DNA from: Pseudomonadota bacterium
Lineage (GTDB): Bacteria; Desulfobacterota; Binatia; UBA9968
Length of the DNA stretch: 64,000 nt
Direction: 5' to 3'
NCBI GenBank assembly: GCA_021324155.1
Contig: JAJPJQ010000038.1
Location: 1-64,000, forward strand
Shown: in pieces, positions 1 through 8,888 of the stretch
How positions within the stretch are numbered: position 1 is the first letter of the stretch
Layout: every line of letters begins with the position of its first letter
Position numbers and translations under genes: made by a program
Notes under the pieces: generated by a model
Seen by the model: the letters and a program-made list of their open reading frames with translations, nothing else
Databases searched by the model: none
What the model was told of the DNA's origin: nothing

Positions 1-102
1 GAGCGGACGAAAAACGCGTAGCAGGGCTTCCTCCGGGCTGCGACTCGATGCGGAGAGGCTTTTATAGCGCGGAGCGCCGCCGCCTTACAAGCCGCGACGA
101 CC

Positions 103-132
103 TTGACATAAAACCAAAGCGGGGAATAGAAG
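103..132 (+). promoter_or_regulatory. Candidate sigma-70 promoter for the ABC importer genes
   Basis: A perfect -35 hexamer TTGACA lies at 103-108 and a 4/6 -10 hexamer TAGAAG at 127-132, 18 bases apart, 37 bases before the ATG at 170. Nothing else recognisable lies in bases 1-160. This is a consensus match only. Confidence 0.4.
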
Positions 133-169
133 TAGTCACGGCTGGAACCACCCTTCCACGGAGGTGTCC

Positions 170-1690
170 ATGAGCGCAAAAAAGCTTCTTGTCTTAAGCG
201 TGCTGGCAGTCTTTGCCGGCGCAGCGGCAAAACCGACGGACGCAAGCGCGCAGACGCGGGTCACCATCGGCGTCACCGAGACGATGGAGACGTACAATCC
301 TTACGGCGATAGCGTATCGCTCCTCTACGGCATTTGGTGCCAGGTCATGGGCTGTCTCGGGACCTACGACTTCAACAAGAGTGAATACGTCGGCATGCTC
401 GCGGAGAAGTGGGAGGTGAAAGATCCCAACAATTGGATCTTTCACTTGCGCAAAGACATCAAGTGGCACGACGGATCGCCCTTGACCGCCGACGACGTTG
501 TGCACTCGTTCAACCGCGTCCGCAACGATCCTCAAAGTAAGCAGGGGCAGAACATCGCGCCGATCGCGTCGGCGTCGGTGGTCGACAAATATACCGTCCG
601 CTTCACGACCAAGCAGCCGACGGCGCCGCTGCCGGAATACATCTTCGACCGGCTGATCATCACGAACCGCGCTATCTATGAAAAATACGGCGCCGAGACC
701 GCTGACCGAAAATATCCGATCGGCGCCGGACCGTACAAGTTCAAGGAACTGGTCCCCGGCCAGCGCTTCGTCATCACGAAGAACATCGACTACCCCGGCG
801 TGAAGCAGCTGAAGCAGGCGCCGGACGAAATCGTCTACCGGGTCATGCGCGAGGACGAACAGCGCGTGACCGCGCTCTTAAACGGCGAGATTCAGATCGC
901 GCAGTTCATCCCGCCGCACCTGCAGAAACGCGTCGAGAGCGATCCCAAAACGAAGGCGACTGCGGTCGACTCCGTCGAGATCATGTTCCTCGCGATGCAG
1001 CCGAAGCCGCCGTTCGATAAAAAAGAGGTGCGCCAAGCGGTTTGCCATGCGATCGACCGCGACCGCATCATCAACACCGTGCTCCAAGGCCTCGCCACAC
1101 GCCTCGACGGCCCGATCGGCCCCGGTCAATATGCGTACGATCCCAACTTGAAGCCGAAGTACGACTACAATCCGGAAAAATCGAAGAAGCTGCTGGCGCA
1201 GGCGGGGTATCCCAACGGCGTCGACGTCGAGCTCGAGACGCCGGTCGGCCGCTACACGCTCGACAAGCAGATCAACGAAGTGATCACGCAGATGCTGAAC
1301 GCCGCGGGCTTTCGTGCCAAGCTCCTGACGCCTGAGTGGGCGACGCTCTGGTCGAACGTCCAGGCAGGCAAGGTTCCCTTCTATTATATGGGCCGCGGCT
1401 CGATCGTCGACCCGAGCGTCGCGCTCTCGCAGTATTTCGAGACCGGCGGGTCGCCGCGCATCGGATTTTCGAACCCCAAGTTCGACAAGCTGCTCGCGAC
1501 CGAGCGGCAGACCTTCGATCCCGCGAAGCGAAAGAAAGTCCTATCCGAGGCGATGAGCCTGCTGACCGAAGAGGCGCCGGCCTGCTTCATGTGGCGGCAC
1601 AAGATGATCTACGGCATGGCGAAGAACATCGACTACAAGCCGACACCGAGCGGCCGCATGTTCGGCGAAGACATGCGCGTGCTGAAGTAA
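170..1690 (+). CDS. ABC transporter substrate-binding protein, family 5 (peptide/nickel type)
   Basis: Periplasmic binding protein of the SBP_bac_5 family that delivers peptides, nickel chelates or similar ligands to an inner-membrane ABC importer. The 506-aa product has a Sec signal peptide (basic start, hydrophobic core, ending near DASAQ, about residue 29). The family signature is visible as IKWHDGSPLTADDVVHS near residue 105, and length is normal. An in-frame GTG at 164 overlaps the GGAGG ribosome site (160-164), so ATG 170, five bases behind it, is the better start. Two cognate permease genes follow directly. No ATPase gene is in the window. The ligand cannot be told from sequence. Confidence 0.9.
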   Translation: MSAKKLLVLSVLAVFAGAAAKPTDASAQTRVTIGVTETMETYNPYGDSVSLLYGIWCQVMGCLGTYDFNKSEYVGMLAEKWEVKDPNNWIFHLRKDIKWHDGSPLTADDVVHSFNRVRNDPQSKQGQNIAPIASASVVDKYTVRFTTKQPTAPLPEYIFDRLIITNRAIYEKYGAETADRKYPIGAGPYKFKELVPGQRFVITKNIDYPGVKQLKQAPDEIVYRVMREDEQRVTALLNGEIQIAQFIPPHLQKRVESDPKTKATAVDSVEIMFLAMQPKPPFDKKEVRQAVCHAIDRDRIINTVLQGLATRLDGPIGPGQYAYDPNLKPKYDYNPEKSKKLLAQAGYPNGVDVELETPVGRYTLDKQINEVITQMLNAAGFRAKLLTPEWATLWSNVQAGKVPFYYMGRGSIVDPSVALSQYFETGGSPRIGFSNPKFDKLLATERQTFDPAKRKKVLSEAMSLLTEEAPACFMWRHKMIYGMAKNIDYKPTPSGRMFGEDMRVLK

Positions 1691-1732
1691 GCCGCTCGCG
1701 CTACGGCCGGCGAACAAGAAGGAGACGCCGCC

Positions 1733-2731
1733 ACGGCATATCTCGTTCGACGCCTTTTCGGGACGGTGCCGGTCCTGCTTCTCATTACGCTGCTTGTCTT
1801 CGTCCTGCTGCACGCGGCGCCCGGCGACCCGGCATCGATGCTGCTCGGACAGGAAAACACCGCCGCCGACCTCGAGCAGGCGCGGCGGCGATGGGGACTC
1901 GACCAGCCGATTCTGGTTCAATACTTCAAGTTTGCCGCCGCGGCGGCGACCGGCGATCTGGGGAAATCGTTCCGCTTCTCCCGGCCGGTGAAAGAAGTGA
2001 TCGCCGAGCGCCTCCCCGCCACCTGCGAGCTCGCTTTCTTCTCGATTTTGATCGCGCTCACGCTCGCGATCCCGCTCGGAGTCTGGTCCGGCGCGCGGCC
2101 GAATTCCTGGATCGACAATGTCGGCACGAGCTTCGGCCTTTTCGGCATCAGCATGCCGAACTTCTGGCTCGGCATCATGCTGATCCTCGTCTGCGCCGGC
2201 AGCTTCCATATACTTCCCTCCGGTGGACGCAGCACCTACGGCGTCGCGGGCGCGCCGCAGACGGGCTTTTATTTTCTCGACAGCTTGCTCGACGGGAATT
2301 GGGCGGCGCTTAAAGACGCCATGCTGCATGTCCTGCTGCCTGCGCTAGCGCTCGGCGCGAACATGGTCGGCATTTTGATGCGCGTCACGCGCTCCTCCGT
2401 GCTCGACGCCGATACCGAGGAATACGTCATCACGGCGCGCGCCAAGGGACTCGGAGACCGCGCCGTGCTCTGGCGCCACGTGTTCTCGAACGCGCTCATT
2501 CCGATCGTCACCGTTGCAGGCTTGGAGCTCGGCACATTGCTCAGCGGCTCGATCATAGTCGAGACGGTATTCGCCTGGCCGGGCATCGGCAGTTTGTTGA
2601 TCACCGGCGTGACCTCGCGCGACTATCCGCTCGTCACCGGCGTCGTCATGATGTACACGGTCGCATTCGTTGTCATCAATTTAATTATCGACGCGCTCTA
2701 TGCCGTCATCGATCCTCGAATCCGCTACTGA
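1733..2731 (+). CDS. ABC transporter permease, DppB/OppB type
   Basis: Inner-membrane permease of the binding-protein-dependent type (BPD_transp_1), the B subunit of a peptide/nickel importer. It has about six membrane segments and the cytoplasmic EAA loop (ITARAKGLGDRAVLWRH) that docks the ATPase. The first ATG/GTG in frame is GTG 1766, which would delete the conserved basic lead-in TAYLVRRLFGTV before membrane segment 1. An AAGGAG site at 1719-1724 is eight bases from an in-frame ACG at 1733, so I place the start there: 332 aa. Its 3' end overlaps the next permease by 32 bases. Function is sure; the start is not. Confidence 0.85.
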   Translation, partial: TAYLVRRLFGTVPVLLLITLLVFVLLHAAPGDPASMLLGQENTAADLEQARRRWGLDQPILVQYFKFAAAAATGDLGKSFRFSRPVKEVIAERLPATCELAFFSILIALTLAIPLGVWSGARPNSWIDNVGTSFGLFGISMPNFWLGIMLILVCAGSFHILPSGGRSTYGVAGAPQTGFYFLDSLLDGNWAALKDAMLHVLLPALALGANMVGILMRVTRSSVLDADTEEYVITARAKGLGDRAVLWRHVFSNALIPIVTVAGLELGTLLSGSIIVETVFAWPGIGSLLITGVTSRDYPLVTGVVMMYTVAFVVINLIIDALYAVIDPRIRY

Positions 2732-3596
2732 CGCGCCCGTCGCGACGCGCGAAGCGCGCCGTGCCCGCCGGCTTCCGCTAAAGGTCGTCGTTGGCGGCGC
2801 GGTCGTCGCTGCGCTCGTTATCGTCGGCGTCTTGAGCCCGTGGCTCGCGCCGCACGATCCGCAGTATCAGGCGCTGGAGGCTATGCTCAAGCCGCCCGAG
2901 TGGCTCGGCGGCGCGCATGTTCTCGGCACGGACAACCTCGGCCGCGATATTTTGAGCCGCATCATTTACGGCGCGCGCGTGTCGCTGCTCGTGGCTTTCG
3001 CCGTGGTGCTCATCTCGGGCGCGGTCGGCATCCTGCTCGGCGCGATCTCCGGCTATTTCGGCGGCAAAGTCGATTTCGCGATCCAGAAGCTCGTCGAGGT
3101 CGTCTGGGCATTTCCCGCCCTGCTGCTCGCGATCACGATTCTCGCGTTTTTGGGCCAGGGACTGTTCAATTTAATCCTCGCGCTGGTGGCGCAGCGCTGG
3201 ATTCAGTATTGCCGCGTCGTGCGCGGGCAGACGCTGTCGCTCCGCGACCGCGACTTCGTCGCCGCGACGCGCGCGCTAGGCGCCGGCAGCCCGCGCGTCA
3301 TTTGGCGCCACATCCTGCCCAATCTTCTGCAGATATCGCTCGTCATCGGCACCTTCTCGATGGCCTCCGCGATCATATCGGAGGCGAGTCTGAGCTTCCT
3401 CGGCCTCGGCGTGCCGCCCGGCATCCCGAGCTGGGGCACCATGCTCGCCGACAGCCGGAGCTACATCTCAACCGCTTGGTGGCTCGCGCTGTTTCCCGGC
3501 CTCGCCATCTTCGTCACCGTCCTCGGCATCAATCTGCTCGGCGACGGCGTCCGCGACCTGCTCGACCCGCGCCTCAAGCGCGCGATGAAGCATTAG
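2700..3596 (+). CDS. ABC transporter permease, DppC/OppC type
   Basis: Second permease (C subunit) of the importer, 298 aa. It shows the usual DppC layout: a short cytoplasmic N-terminus, membrane segment 1 (about residues 28-48), the periplasmic PWLAPHDPQ motif, the LGTDNLGRDILSRIIYGAR segment, and an EAA loop (ATRALGAGSPRVIWRHILP) before EASLSFLGLGVPP. ATG 2700 lies inside the end of the preceding permease gene, consistent with translational coupling. Pyruvate kinase follows 43 bases later, so no ATPase gene is part of this unit on the visible side. Confidence 0.9.
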   Translation: MPSSILESATDAPVATREARRARRLPLKVVVGGAVVAALVIVGVLSPWLAPHDPQYQALEAMLKPPEWLGGAHVLGTDNLGRDILSRIIYGARVSLLVAFAVVLISGAVGILLGAISGYFGGKVDFAIQKLVEVVWAFPALLLAITILAFLGQGLFNLILALVAQRWIQYCRVVRGQTLSLRDRDFVAATRALGAGSPRVIWRHILPNLLQISLVIGTFSMASAIISEASLSFLGLGVPPGIPSWGTMLADSRSYISTAWWLALFPGLAIFVTVLGINLLGDGVRDLLDPRLKRAMKH

Positions 3597-3639
3597 AGCC
3601 TTAATTTGACTCCGAGCCGCGCTTCGGTACATTAGCGCA

Positions 3640-5043
3640 ATGCGCCGCACGAAAATTGTCTGCACCATCGGCCCGGCGAGCGAGTCGGAAAAAGTTTTGA
3701 CCGCGCTGATCCACGCCGGCATGGACGTCGCGCGTCTCAACTTCAGCCACGGCGATTACCGCTTTCACGCGGCCATAATCGCGCGCATCCGGCGCATCGC
3801 GCGGCGGCTCGAGTGCAACGTTGCGATCCTGCAGGACCTCCAAGGGCCGAAAATCCGCGTCGGCGAGATCGCCGGCGGCTATACGCAGCTCCGGAGCGGA
3901 AGGCGCGTGACGCTGACGAGCCGCAGAATCGCCGGCGGCAGCGCCGTCGTGCCCGTCGTTTACCCTCGCCTCGACCGCATCGTTAAAAAGGGCGACCGCA
4001 TCCTGATGGGCGACGGCGAGATCGAGCTCGAGGCGCTGCGTGTCAGGCGCGGCGAGGTCGACTGCCGTATTGCGGTCGGCGGTGTGCTTGGCGCGCATAA
4101 GGGCGTCCACTTCCCGCAAGGCAGCGCCAGGATCGGTTCGCTAACGACGAAGGACAGACGCGACCTCGCCTTCGGCCTGGAGCACGGCGTCGATCTCGTC
4201 GCGCTGTCCTTCGTGCGCCGTCCCGAGGATATTCGCAATGCGCGGCGCGAAATAAAAAAACGCGGTGGCGCTCCGCCGCTCGTCGCGAAGATCGAGAAGC
4301 ACGAGGCGCTGGAGCACATCGACTCTATCCTCGCCGAGGTCGACGCGATCATGGTTGCGCGCGGCGATCTCGGCCTGGAAACTGCCGTCGAAAAAATCCC
4401 CGCGCTGCAGAAGATGCTGATACTCAAAGCGAACGCCGCCGGGAAGCCCGTCATCACGGCGACGCAGATGCTCCGCTCGATGACGGAGAATCCGCGTCCG
4501 ACGCGGGCCGAGGTCGCCGACGTCGCCAACGCCGTGCTCGACGGCACCGACGCGCTGATGCTGTCCGAAGAATCGGCTGCCGGGAAGTATCCCATCCGCG
4601 CGGTGCAGACGATGGCGCGCATCGCGGCCGAGGCGGAAAGCGGCGTGGAGCCGCGGATGTTTTTCGACGGCTTGGTCGAAAGCGTCCCCGAGGCGATCAG
4701 CCACGCCGCGGTCGCGCTCGCGCGCGACCTTCATGTGAAAGCGTTTCTCATCCCGACGACCTCGGGCGGCACGGCGCGCATGATCGCGCGCTACCGGCCG
4801 GCGCAGCCGCTGATCGCGATGACGCCCGATCCCAAGACCGTCAAGGCGCTGACGCTTTCCTGGGGCGTGTCCGCGCGGCTCATTCCCCCTTATCCGACGA
4901 CCGACGCAATGGTCCAAATGGCGCGCGACATCGCGCGCCGCTCGGGGCTCGTCCGCCGCGGCGACCTCATCGCCATCACCGCCGGACGGCAGCCCGGCAC
5001 GCCGGGAACGACCAACGTTATCACTGTGCTGCCGATCGAGTAG
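3640..5043 (+). CDS. pyk: Pyruvate kinase
   Basis: Converts phosphoenolpyruvate and ADP to pyruvate and ATP, the last step of glycolysis, in the cytoplasm. The 467-aa protein has the TIM barrel with the start RRTKIVCTIGPASES, the NFSHGDY loop near residue 32, the B-domain insert (about 70-165), the catalytic KIEK lysine near residue 210, MVARGDLGLE near residue 238 and ITATQMLRSM. The C-terminal regulatory domain (about 350-467) is complete. ATG 3640 precedes the conserved N-terminus directly, although no strong ribosome site is seen. It is flanked by transporter genes and is probably transcribed alone. Confidence 0.96.
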   Translation: MRRTKIVCTIGPASESEKVLTALIHAGMDVARLNFSHGDYRFHAAIIARIRRIARRLECNVAILQDLQGPKIRVGEIAGGYTQLRSGRRVTLTSRRIAGGSAVVPVVYPRLDRIVKKGDRILMGDGEIELEALRVRRGEVDCRIAVGGVLGAHKGVHFPQGSARIGSLTTKDRRDLAFGLEHGVDLVALSFVRRPEDIRNARREIKKRGGAPPLVAKIEKHEALEHIDSILAEVDAIMVARGDLGLETAVEKIPALQKMLILKANAAGKPVITATQMLRSMTENPRPTRAEVADVANAVLDGTDALMLSEESAAGKYPIRAVQTMARIAAEAESGVEPRMFFDGLVESVPEAISHAAVALARDLHVKAFLIPTTSGGTARMIARYRPAQPLIAMTPDPKTVKALTLSWGVSARLIPPYPTTDAMVQMARDIARRSGLVRRGDLIAITAGRQPGTPGTTNVITVLPIE

Positions 5044-5120
5044 CGCCATAGACATCTCTGCGGCGCTCGGATAAAAGGCAAAGCGTCGAAATTCATGACA
5101 GTAAGGAGATGCCGGCAACC

Positions 5121-6068
5121 ATGAAAATGCTATCGATAGCGCTTGCGGCGCTTTTGATTTCCACCGTGGCGGCAGCGCAGCCGAAGGAATTGAAAAAGAT
5201 CGAGCTGATCGTGTTTCGCCTCGATGCGGGAACGGCGGCGGCGCGCGATCAGGGCTTTTTCGCCAAGGAAGGGCTGGAGATCAACGTGACGGTTACGCCC
5301 AGCTCGACGGAGCAAATGCGCGGCCTGATCAAGGGTACATTCGATATCGCTACCGGCGCGTTCGATAACGTGCTTGCCTGGTCCGGCAAAGAGGGCCCCG
5401 AGATCATCGCCGTCGCGCATCAAACCGAAAGCCCGACCCTACCGCTGTTCGTCCGCCCCGACATCAAAAAATGGGACGATCTCCGCGGCAAGAAGCTCGC
5501 CGCCGACGCGGTCGACACCGCGTATGCGCTGGTCATGCGCCGGATCCTGCTCGCTCACGGTCTCGATTTTGACCGCCGCGATTATGAACTGGTCGCCGTC
5601 GGCGCTACGCCGAAGCGATTGGAATCGATGGTCGCGGGCGAAACCTTCGCAGGTATTCTCGGCGCGCCGGTGGACAAGGACGCGTTGGCCGCCGGCATGA
5701 TCAAAATGGCCGACCATCGCGAAGTGCTGCCGGATTATCCAGGCAGCCTGTTCGCGGTCACTCGGCCGTGGGCGGAGAGTCATCGTGCCGAGCTGATACG
5801 CTTTTTACGCGCGCGCACTGCTGGATACGCATGGGTTAAAAATCGGGCGAACCGGGACGCGGCAATCAAACTGGTGGCGAGGGACTTGAAGCTAAGCCCG
5901 CAAGGCGCCGCGGAGCGCATTGAAGAGACCGCGGCCGGCCCGCTCAACGTTTCCGGGCTCGACAGCGTCATCGATCTGCGCACGCGCTTCGGCTTCAAGC
6001 TGCCGATGGGCAACGATGTAAAGAAGTATTACGACGGGAGCTATCTTAAGGAAGCGACCGGAAAATGA
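5121..6068 (+). CDS. NMT1/SsuA-like ABC substrate-binding protein
   Basis: Periplasmic binding protein of the NMT1/THI5-like (SsuA/TauA) superfamily, which binds sulfonates, thiamine precursors, nitrate or aromatic acids. A signal peptide (MKMLSIALAALLISTVAAAQ) is followed by the two-lobe fold: DAGTAAARDQGFFAKEGL near residue 35, FDIATGAFDNV near 80, and DDLRGKKLAADAVDTAY near 120. ATG 5109 touches the AAGGAG site (5103-5108), so ATG 5121 is preferred, giving 315 aa. No permease or ATPase gene is adjacent, so it is an orphan binding protein. A second binding-protein gene follows 33 bases later. Ligand unknown. Confidence 0.82.
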   Translation: MKMLSIALAALLISTVAAAQPKELKKIELIVFRLDAGTAAARDQGFFAKEGLEINVTVTPSSTEQMRGLIKGTFDIATGAFDNVLAWSGKEGPEIIAVAHQTESPTLPLFVRPDIKKWDDLRGKKLAADAVDTAYALVMRRILLAHGLDFDRRDYELVAVGATPKRLESMVAGETFAGILGAPVDKDALAAGMIKMADHREVLPDYPGSLFAVTRPWAESHRAELIRFLRARTAGYAWVKNRANRDAAIKLVARDLKLSPQGAAERIEETAAGPLNVSGLDSVIDLRTRFGFKLPMGNDVKKYYDGSYLKEATGK

Positions 6069-6101
6069 TCGAACGGCGGGCTCTTTCCCAAGGAGAATCC
6101 C

Positions 6102-6176
6102 ATGATGAAGCCGATTCTCGCGCTGATCGGATCTTTGCTGTTTGTTGTCGGACACAAGTCTCTCGATGGCCGCTGA
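6102..6176 (+). other. Detached signal-peptide reading frame of the ModA-like gene
   Basis: AAGGAG at 6089-6094 is well placed for ATG 6102, whose frame reads [16 protein letters not shown], a signal peptide, but then stops at TGA 6174. The mature ModA-like protein continues in the +1 frame from about 6148. Removing one base of the GG at 6150-6151 would join them into a normal precursor with cleavage near SMA/AEIK. Either a sequence error or a real 1-base insertion. Confidence 0.7.
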
Positions 6177-6861
6177 GATCAAGGTTCTCAGCGGCAACGG
6201 GGCGAGGGCGGCGATCGCCGAGTTCGCCGCCCGCTTCCAGCGCGCGAGCGGACACAAAGTCAACGTAGAATTCCACGTCAACCCCGAGGTGAAAGCGAAG
6301 ATCGAGGCCGGCGAAGCCTTCGATGTCGCCGTGCTCAATCCGCCGGTGCTCGACGATCTCATCAAGCAGGGCAAAGTCGTCGCCGGCACGCGCGCAGTCA
6401 TCGGCCGCGCCGGCATCGGTGTCGGGATCCGCGAAGGCGCGTCCAAGCCCGACATCTCTTCCGTCGCCGCATTCAAGCGCACGCTGCTTAACTCCAAATC
6501 TGTCGCCTATCCGGCCGACGGTGCGAGCGGCAAATATTTCGTCGGCCTGGTCGACCGGCTCGGTATCGCCGCAGAGATGAAGCCTAAGCTGCGGCCGATG
6601 CCGGGGGATTACAATGTCGAGGTGGTCGCGGACGGCGAGGTCGAACTCGTCGTGGTCGTGGCGTCGCGGATTTCCGGCGTGCGCGGCGTCGCGCTGGTCG
6701 GCAGGATTCCCGAAGAGCTACAGACTTGGATCGGATTTACGGCGGGAGTCGCAGCCTCGGCCAAGCAGCCGGAAGCGGCGCGCGCGCTGGTACGGTTCCT
6801 CGTGGCGCCCGAGGCCGAGCCCGTCATCCGGTCGATGGGCATCGAGCCTTTCGTCGAGTAG
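6142..6861 (+). CDS. ModA-like (molybdate/tungstate-type) substrate-binding protein, signal peptide frameshifted
   Basis: Mature domain of a periplasmic binding protein similar to the ModA family: [14 protein letters not shown] at the start, [18 protein letters not shown] near residue 65, [15 protein letters not shown] near 130 and a C-terminal AARALVRFL. ModA proteins bind oxyanions, but many relatives of this class bind unknown ligands. The open frame here starts only at a TTG (6142). The real ribosome site and signal peptide sit upstream in another frame (see 6102-6176). There is no modB or modC beside it. If the base insertion is real the protein would lack export and be non-functional. 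Confidence 0.7.
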   Translation: MLSDTSLSMAAEIKVLSGNGARAAIAEFAARFQRASGHKVNVEFHVNPEVKAKIEAGEAFDVAVLNPPVLDDLIKQGKVVAGTRAVIGRAGIGVGIREGASKPDISSVAAFKRTLLNSKSVAYPADGASGKYFVGLVDRLGIAAEMKPKLRPMPGDYNVEVVADGEVELVVVVASRISGVRGVALVGRIPEELQTWIGFTAGVAASAKQPEAARALVRFLVAPEAEPVIRSMGIEPFVE

Positions 6862-7830
6862 CTACTTCCCTTTTCGTTTCTTGAGCTCTTCGAGCAGCTG
6901 CGGGAGGACTTGGAAGACATCGCCGACGATGCCGAGATCGGAGAATTTGAAGATCGGCGCCTCGGGATCTTTGTTGATCGAAATGATAGTCTTCGAGGCC
7001 TTCATGCCGGCGAGATGCTGCACCGCCCCGGAGATGCCGCAGGCGATGTAGATGTTCGGCTTGACAGTCTTGCCGGTCTGCCCCACCTGCATGGAATAAG
7101 GCACCCACCCAGCGTCGACGACGGCGCGCGTCGCGCCGACGGCGCCGCCCAATAATTCGGCGAGCTGCTTCAGCATCTCGAAATGCTCGGGCGCTTTCAG
7201 GCCGCGTCCCCCGGAGACAACCACATTCGATCCTTCGAGCTGCGGGCCTTCGGGTTTGACGGTCACGCGCTGCGTAACGCGGATTCTTTTCGCTTCCGCG
7301 CTCGCGGGCGCCGGAACTTCTTCGACCTGCGGCGTCTGCGGGCGCTGCGCCGGCTCGAACGATTTTGGGCGCACGAGAAGGAGCTTCGTGCCGGGACTCA
7401 CGAGCGTGCTCGTGTTCTGGTAGCTGCCGCCGAGCGCCGGGATCGTCGCCTCGACCGAGCCGTCTTTCAAGATGAAATCGCCGACGTCGGCGATCGCGCC
7501 GGAATCGAAGCGCGCCGAGAGTGCGGCGGCCAAGTCGCGCCCGGCGTAGCTCGACGCGAAGAGCATCACCGCAGGCTTGTGCTTTTCGATCAGCGCCGCG
7601 ACGGCGTCAGCCGCCGGCGCCGTGAGATAATCGGCGAACACCGAATCCGCCGACCGGTAAACCTTGCGCGCGCCGTATTCGCCGAGGGTCGCGACGGCGT
7701 TGTCCGGGGCCGGGCCGAGCAGAACCGCTTCGGCGGCGCCGAGCTCCGCCGCCTTCGTCAGCATCTCGAGCGTCGTCGTCGAGATGCGCTCTTCGACGAC
7801 TTCGGCGTATACCCAGATGAGATCGGACAT
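6862..7830 (-). CDS. etfA: Electron transfer flavoprotein, alpha subunit
   Basis: FAD-binding subunit of electron transfer flavoprotein, which accepts electrons from acyl-CoA and related dehydrogenases and passes them to ETF:quinone oxidoreductase. The 322-aa protein shows the N-terminal ETF fold and the C-terminal FAD domain with [24 protein letters not shown] (near residue 225), [12 protein letters not shown] and [10 protein letters not shown], then [11 protein letters not shown]. It lies two bases downstream of etfB in the same operon. Length and motifs are those of a standard group I ETF. Confidence 0.96.
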   Translation of the reverse strand: MSDLIWVYAEVVEERISTTTLEMLTKAAELGAAEAVLLGPAPDNAVATLGEYGARKVYRSADSVFADYLTAPAADAVAALIEKHKPAVMLFASSYAGRDLAAALSARFDSGAIADVGDFILKDGSVEATIPALGGSYQNTSTLVSPGTKLLLVRPKSFEPAQRPQTPQVEEVPAPASAEAKRIRVTQRVTVKPEGPQLEGSNVVVSGGRGLKAPEHFEMLKQLAELLGGAVGATRAVVDAGWVPYSMQVGQTGKTVKPNIYIACGISGAVQHLAGMKASKTIISINKDPEAPIFKFSDLGIVGDVFQVLPQLLEELKKRKGK

Positions 7831-7832
7831 GA

Positions 7833-8612
7833 CTAAATGACTTTCAGCTCCGCGAGAAAATCGGCGATCTGCTTGCCGCCTTCGCCTTCGTCGTTAACGA
7901 TCTTGCCGGCCGCGCGCGCCGGCGGCCGGCCGATGCTCAAGACCTTTTCTTTCGCGCCCGCCGCACCGACTTGATCGGCTCCCAAGCCGAGGTCGGCGGC
8001 GGTGTATTTTTTGATCTCTTTTTTCTTCGCCGCCATGATGCCCTTGAGCTGCGGATAGCGCGGCTCATTGATGCCGCTCGCGACGGCGATAAGCGCGGGC
8101 AATTCGGATTCGCAGACATCGTAGCCCGTCAGGCTCTGGCGCTTGATCGTGACCTTCTTGCCGTCGACCGCGATCTCTTTCGCGAACGTGAGCGCGGGAA
8201 TGCCGAGAAGCCAGGCGAGCTGTCCCGCGACGATGCCGGAATAGCTGTCGCTGCTCTCGCTCGCGCACAGGACGAGATCGGGATTTTCCTTCTTAATGAC
8301 GGCGGCGAGAATCTTCGCCGTGCCGAGCGTGTCCGAGCCCGCGACCGCGTCGTCGAGGACGTGAATCGCGGAATGCGCACCCATCGCGAGCGCGCTGCGA
8401 ATGCCGATGACCGCGTCGGCGATGCCCATCGTGAGCACCGTCACCGTACCGCCTTGTTTCTCGGTCAGGCGCAGGGCTTCTTCGAGAGCGCTCGCCGCCG
8501 CGGGGTCGAGCTCGTGCGGCACGCCCTTCCGCACCATGGTTTTGGCGGCGGGATCGAGCTCTATGATCACGGAGCTCGCGGGAATGACTTTAGCGCAGAC
8601 GATGATGTTCAC
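7833..8612 (-). CDS. etfB: Electron transfer flavoprotein, beta subunit
   Basis: Beta subunit of ETF, which binds AMP and forms the docking loop for partner dehydrogenases. The 259-aa protein starts MNIIVCAKVIPASS, contains MVRKGVPHELDPAA, DTLGTAKILAAVIKKENPD and the loop around LAWLLGIPALTF, and ends with the long C-terminal arm (IADFLAELKVI) that wraps EtfA. Translationally linked to etfA. The next gene upstream on this strand is a 63-aa gene behind a hairpin, so etfBA may be its own unit or part of a longer one with the PaaA-like gene. Confidence 0.96.
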   Translation of the reverse strand: MNIIVCAKVIPASSVIIELDPAAKTMVRKGVPHELDPAAASALEEALRLTEKQGGTVTVLTMGIADAVIGIRSALAMGAHSAIHVLDDAVAGSDTLGTAKILAAVIKKENPDLVLCASESSDSYSGIVAGQLAWLLGIPALTFAKEIAVDGKKVTIKRQSLTGYDVCESELPALIAVASGINEPRYPQLKGIMAAKKKEIKKYTAADLGLGADQVGAAGAKEKVLSIGRPPARAAGKIVNDEGEGGKQIADFLAELKVI

Positions 8613-8638
8613 TTATGACCTCGGGCGAAGATACGACA

Positions 8639-8662
8639 AAGGCGCCCGGGAGCGAGCGCCTT
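8639..8662 (-). terminator. Hairpin between the 63-aa gene and etfB
   Basis: Perfect 7-bp inverted repeat AAGGCGC (8639-8645) and GCGCCTT (8656-8662) with a 10-base loop, 26 bases after the end of the 63-aa gene. There is no clear T-run on the minus strand, so it may be a weak terminator or a processing hairpin. Confidence 0.4.
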
Positions 8663-8688
8663 CGTCAACGCGGTTAGAATCTCCGGCG

Positions 8689-8880
8689 CTATTTAAGCCA
8701 CTCGGAAACGTTGCCCTCGATGACTTCGTCGAGAATTTCTTTGCAATCCGCGATCGCCTTTTCGGCCATCTGCGGGTCGTCTTTGACGTGCGGCATCGCC
8801 CGACTGACGGCGCCGTGAAGCGCCTGGATGACGACGCGCAAATGCTCGTCGAGAGCCTCGGTGTTCGGTGCTGGCTGCAT
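8689..8880 (-). CDS. 63-aa hypothetical protein downstream of the PaaA-like gene
   Basis: Small acidic, probably helical protein (MQPAPNTEALDEHLR at the start, ending GNVSEWLK) that I do not recognise. ATG 8880 is preceded by GAGGGAAG, a good ribosome site that begins at the stop codon of the upstream PaaA-like gene (8-base gap), so the two are almost certainly co-translated. It has no membrane segment, no cysteine pairs beyond one DCKE, and no known domain that I can see. Its tight coupling suggests an accessory or stability subunit of the PaaA-like diiron protein. A longer in-frame reading upstream to 9012 lies inside that gene and is not used. Confidence 0.65.
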   Translation of the reverse strand: MQPAPNTEALDEHLRVVIQALHGAVSRAMPHVKDDPQMAEKAIADCKEILDEVIEGNVSEWLK

Positions 8881-8888
8881 GACTTCCC

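Noticed and set aside
1541-2329. Long antisense open frames opposite the ABC permease and many other GC-rich genes
   Set aside because: They are third-position GC shadows: Arg/Ala/Asp-rich, no recognisable domain, no ribosome site, and they cross real gene boundaries.
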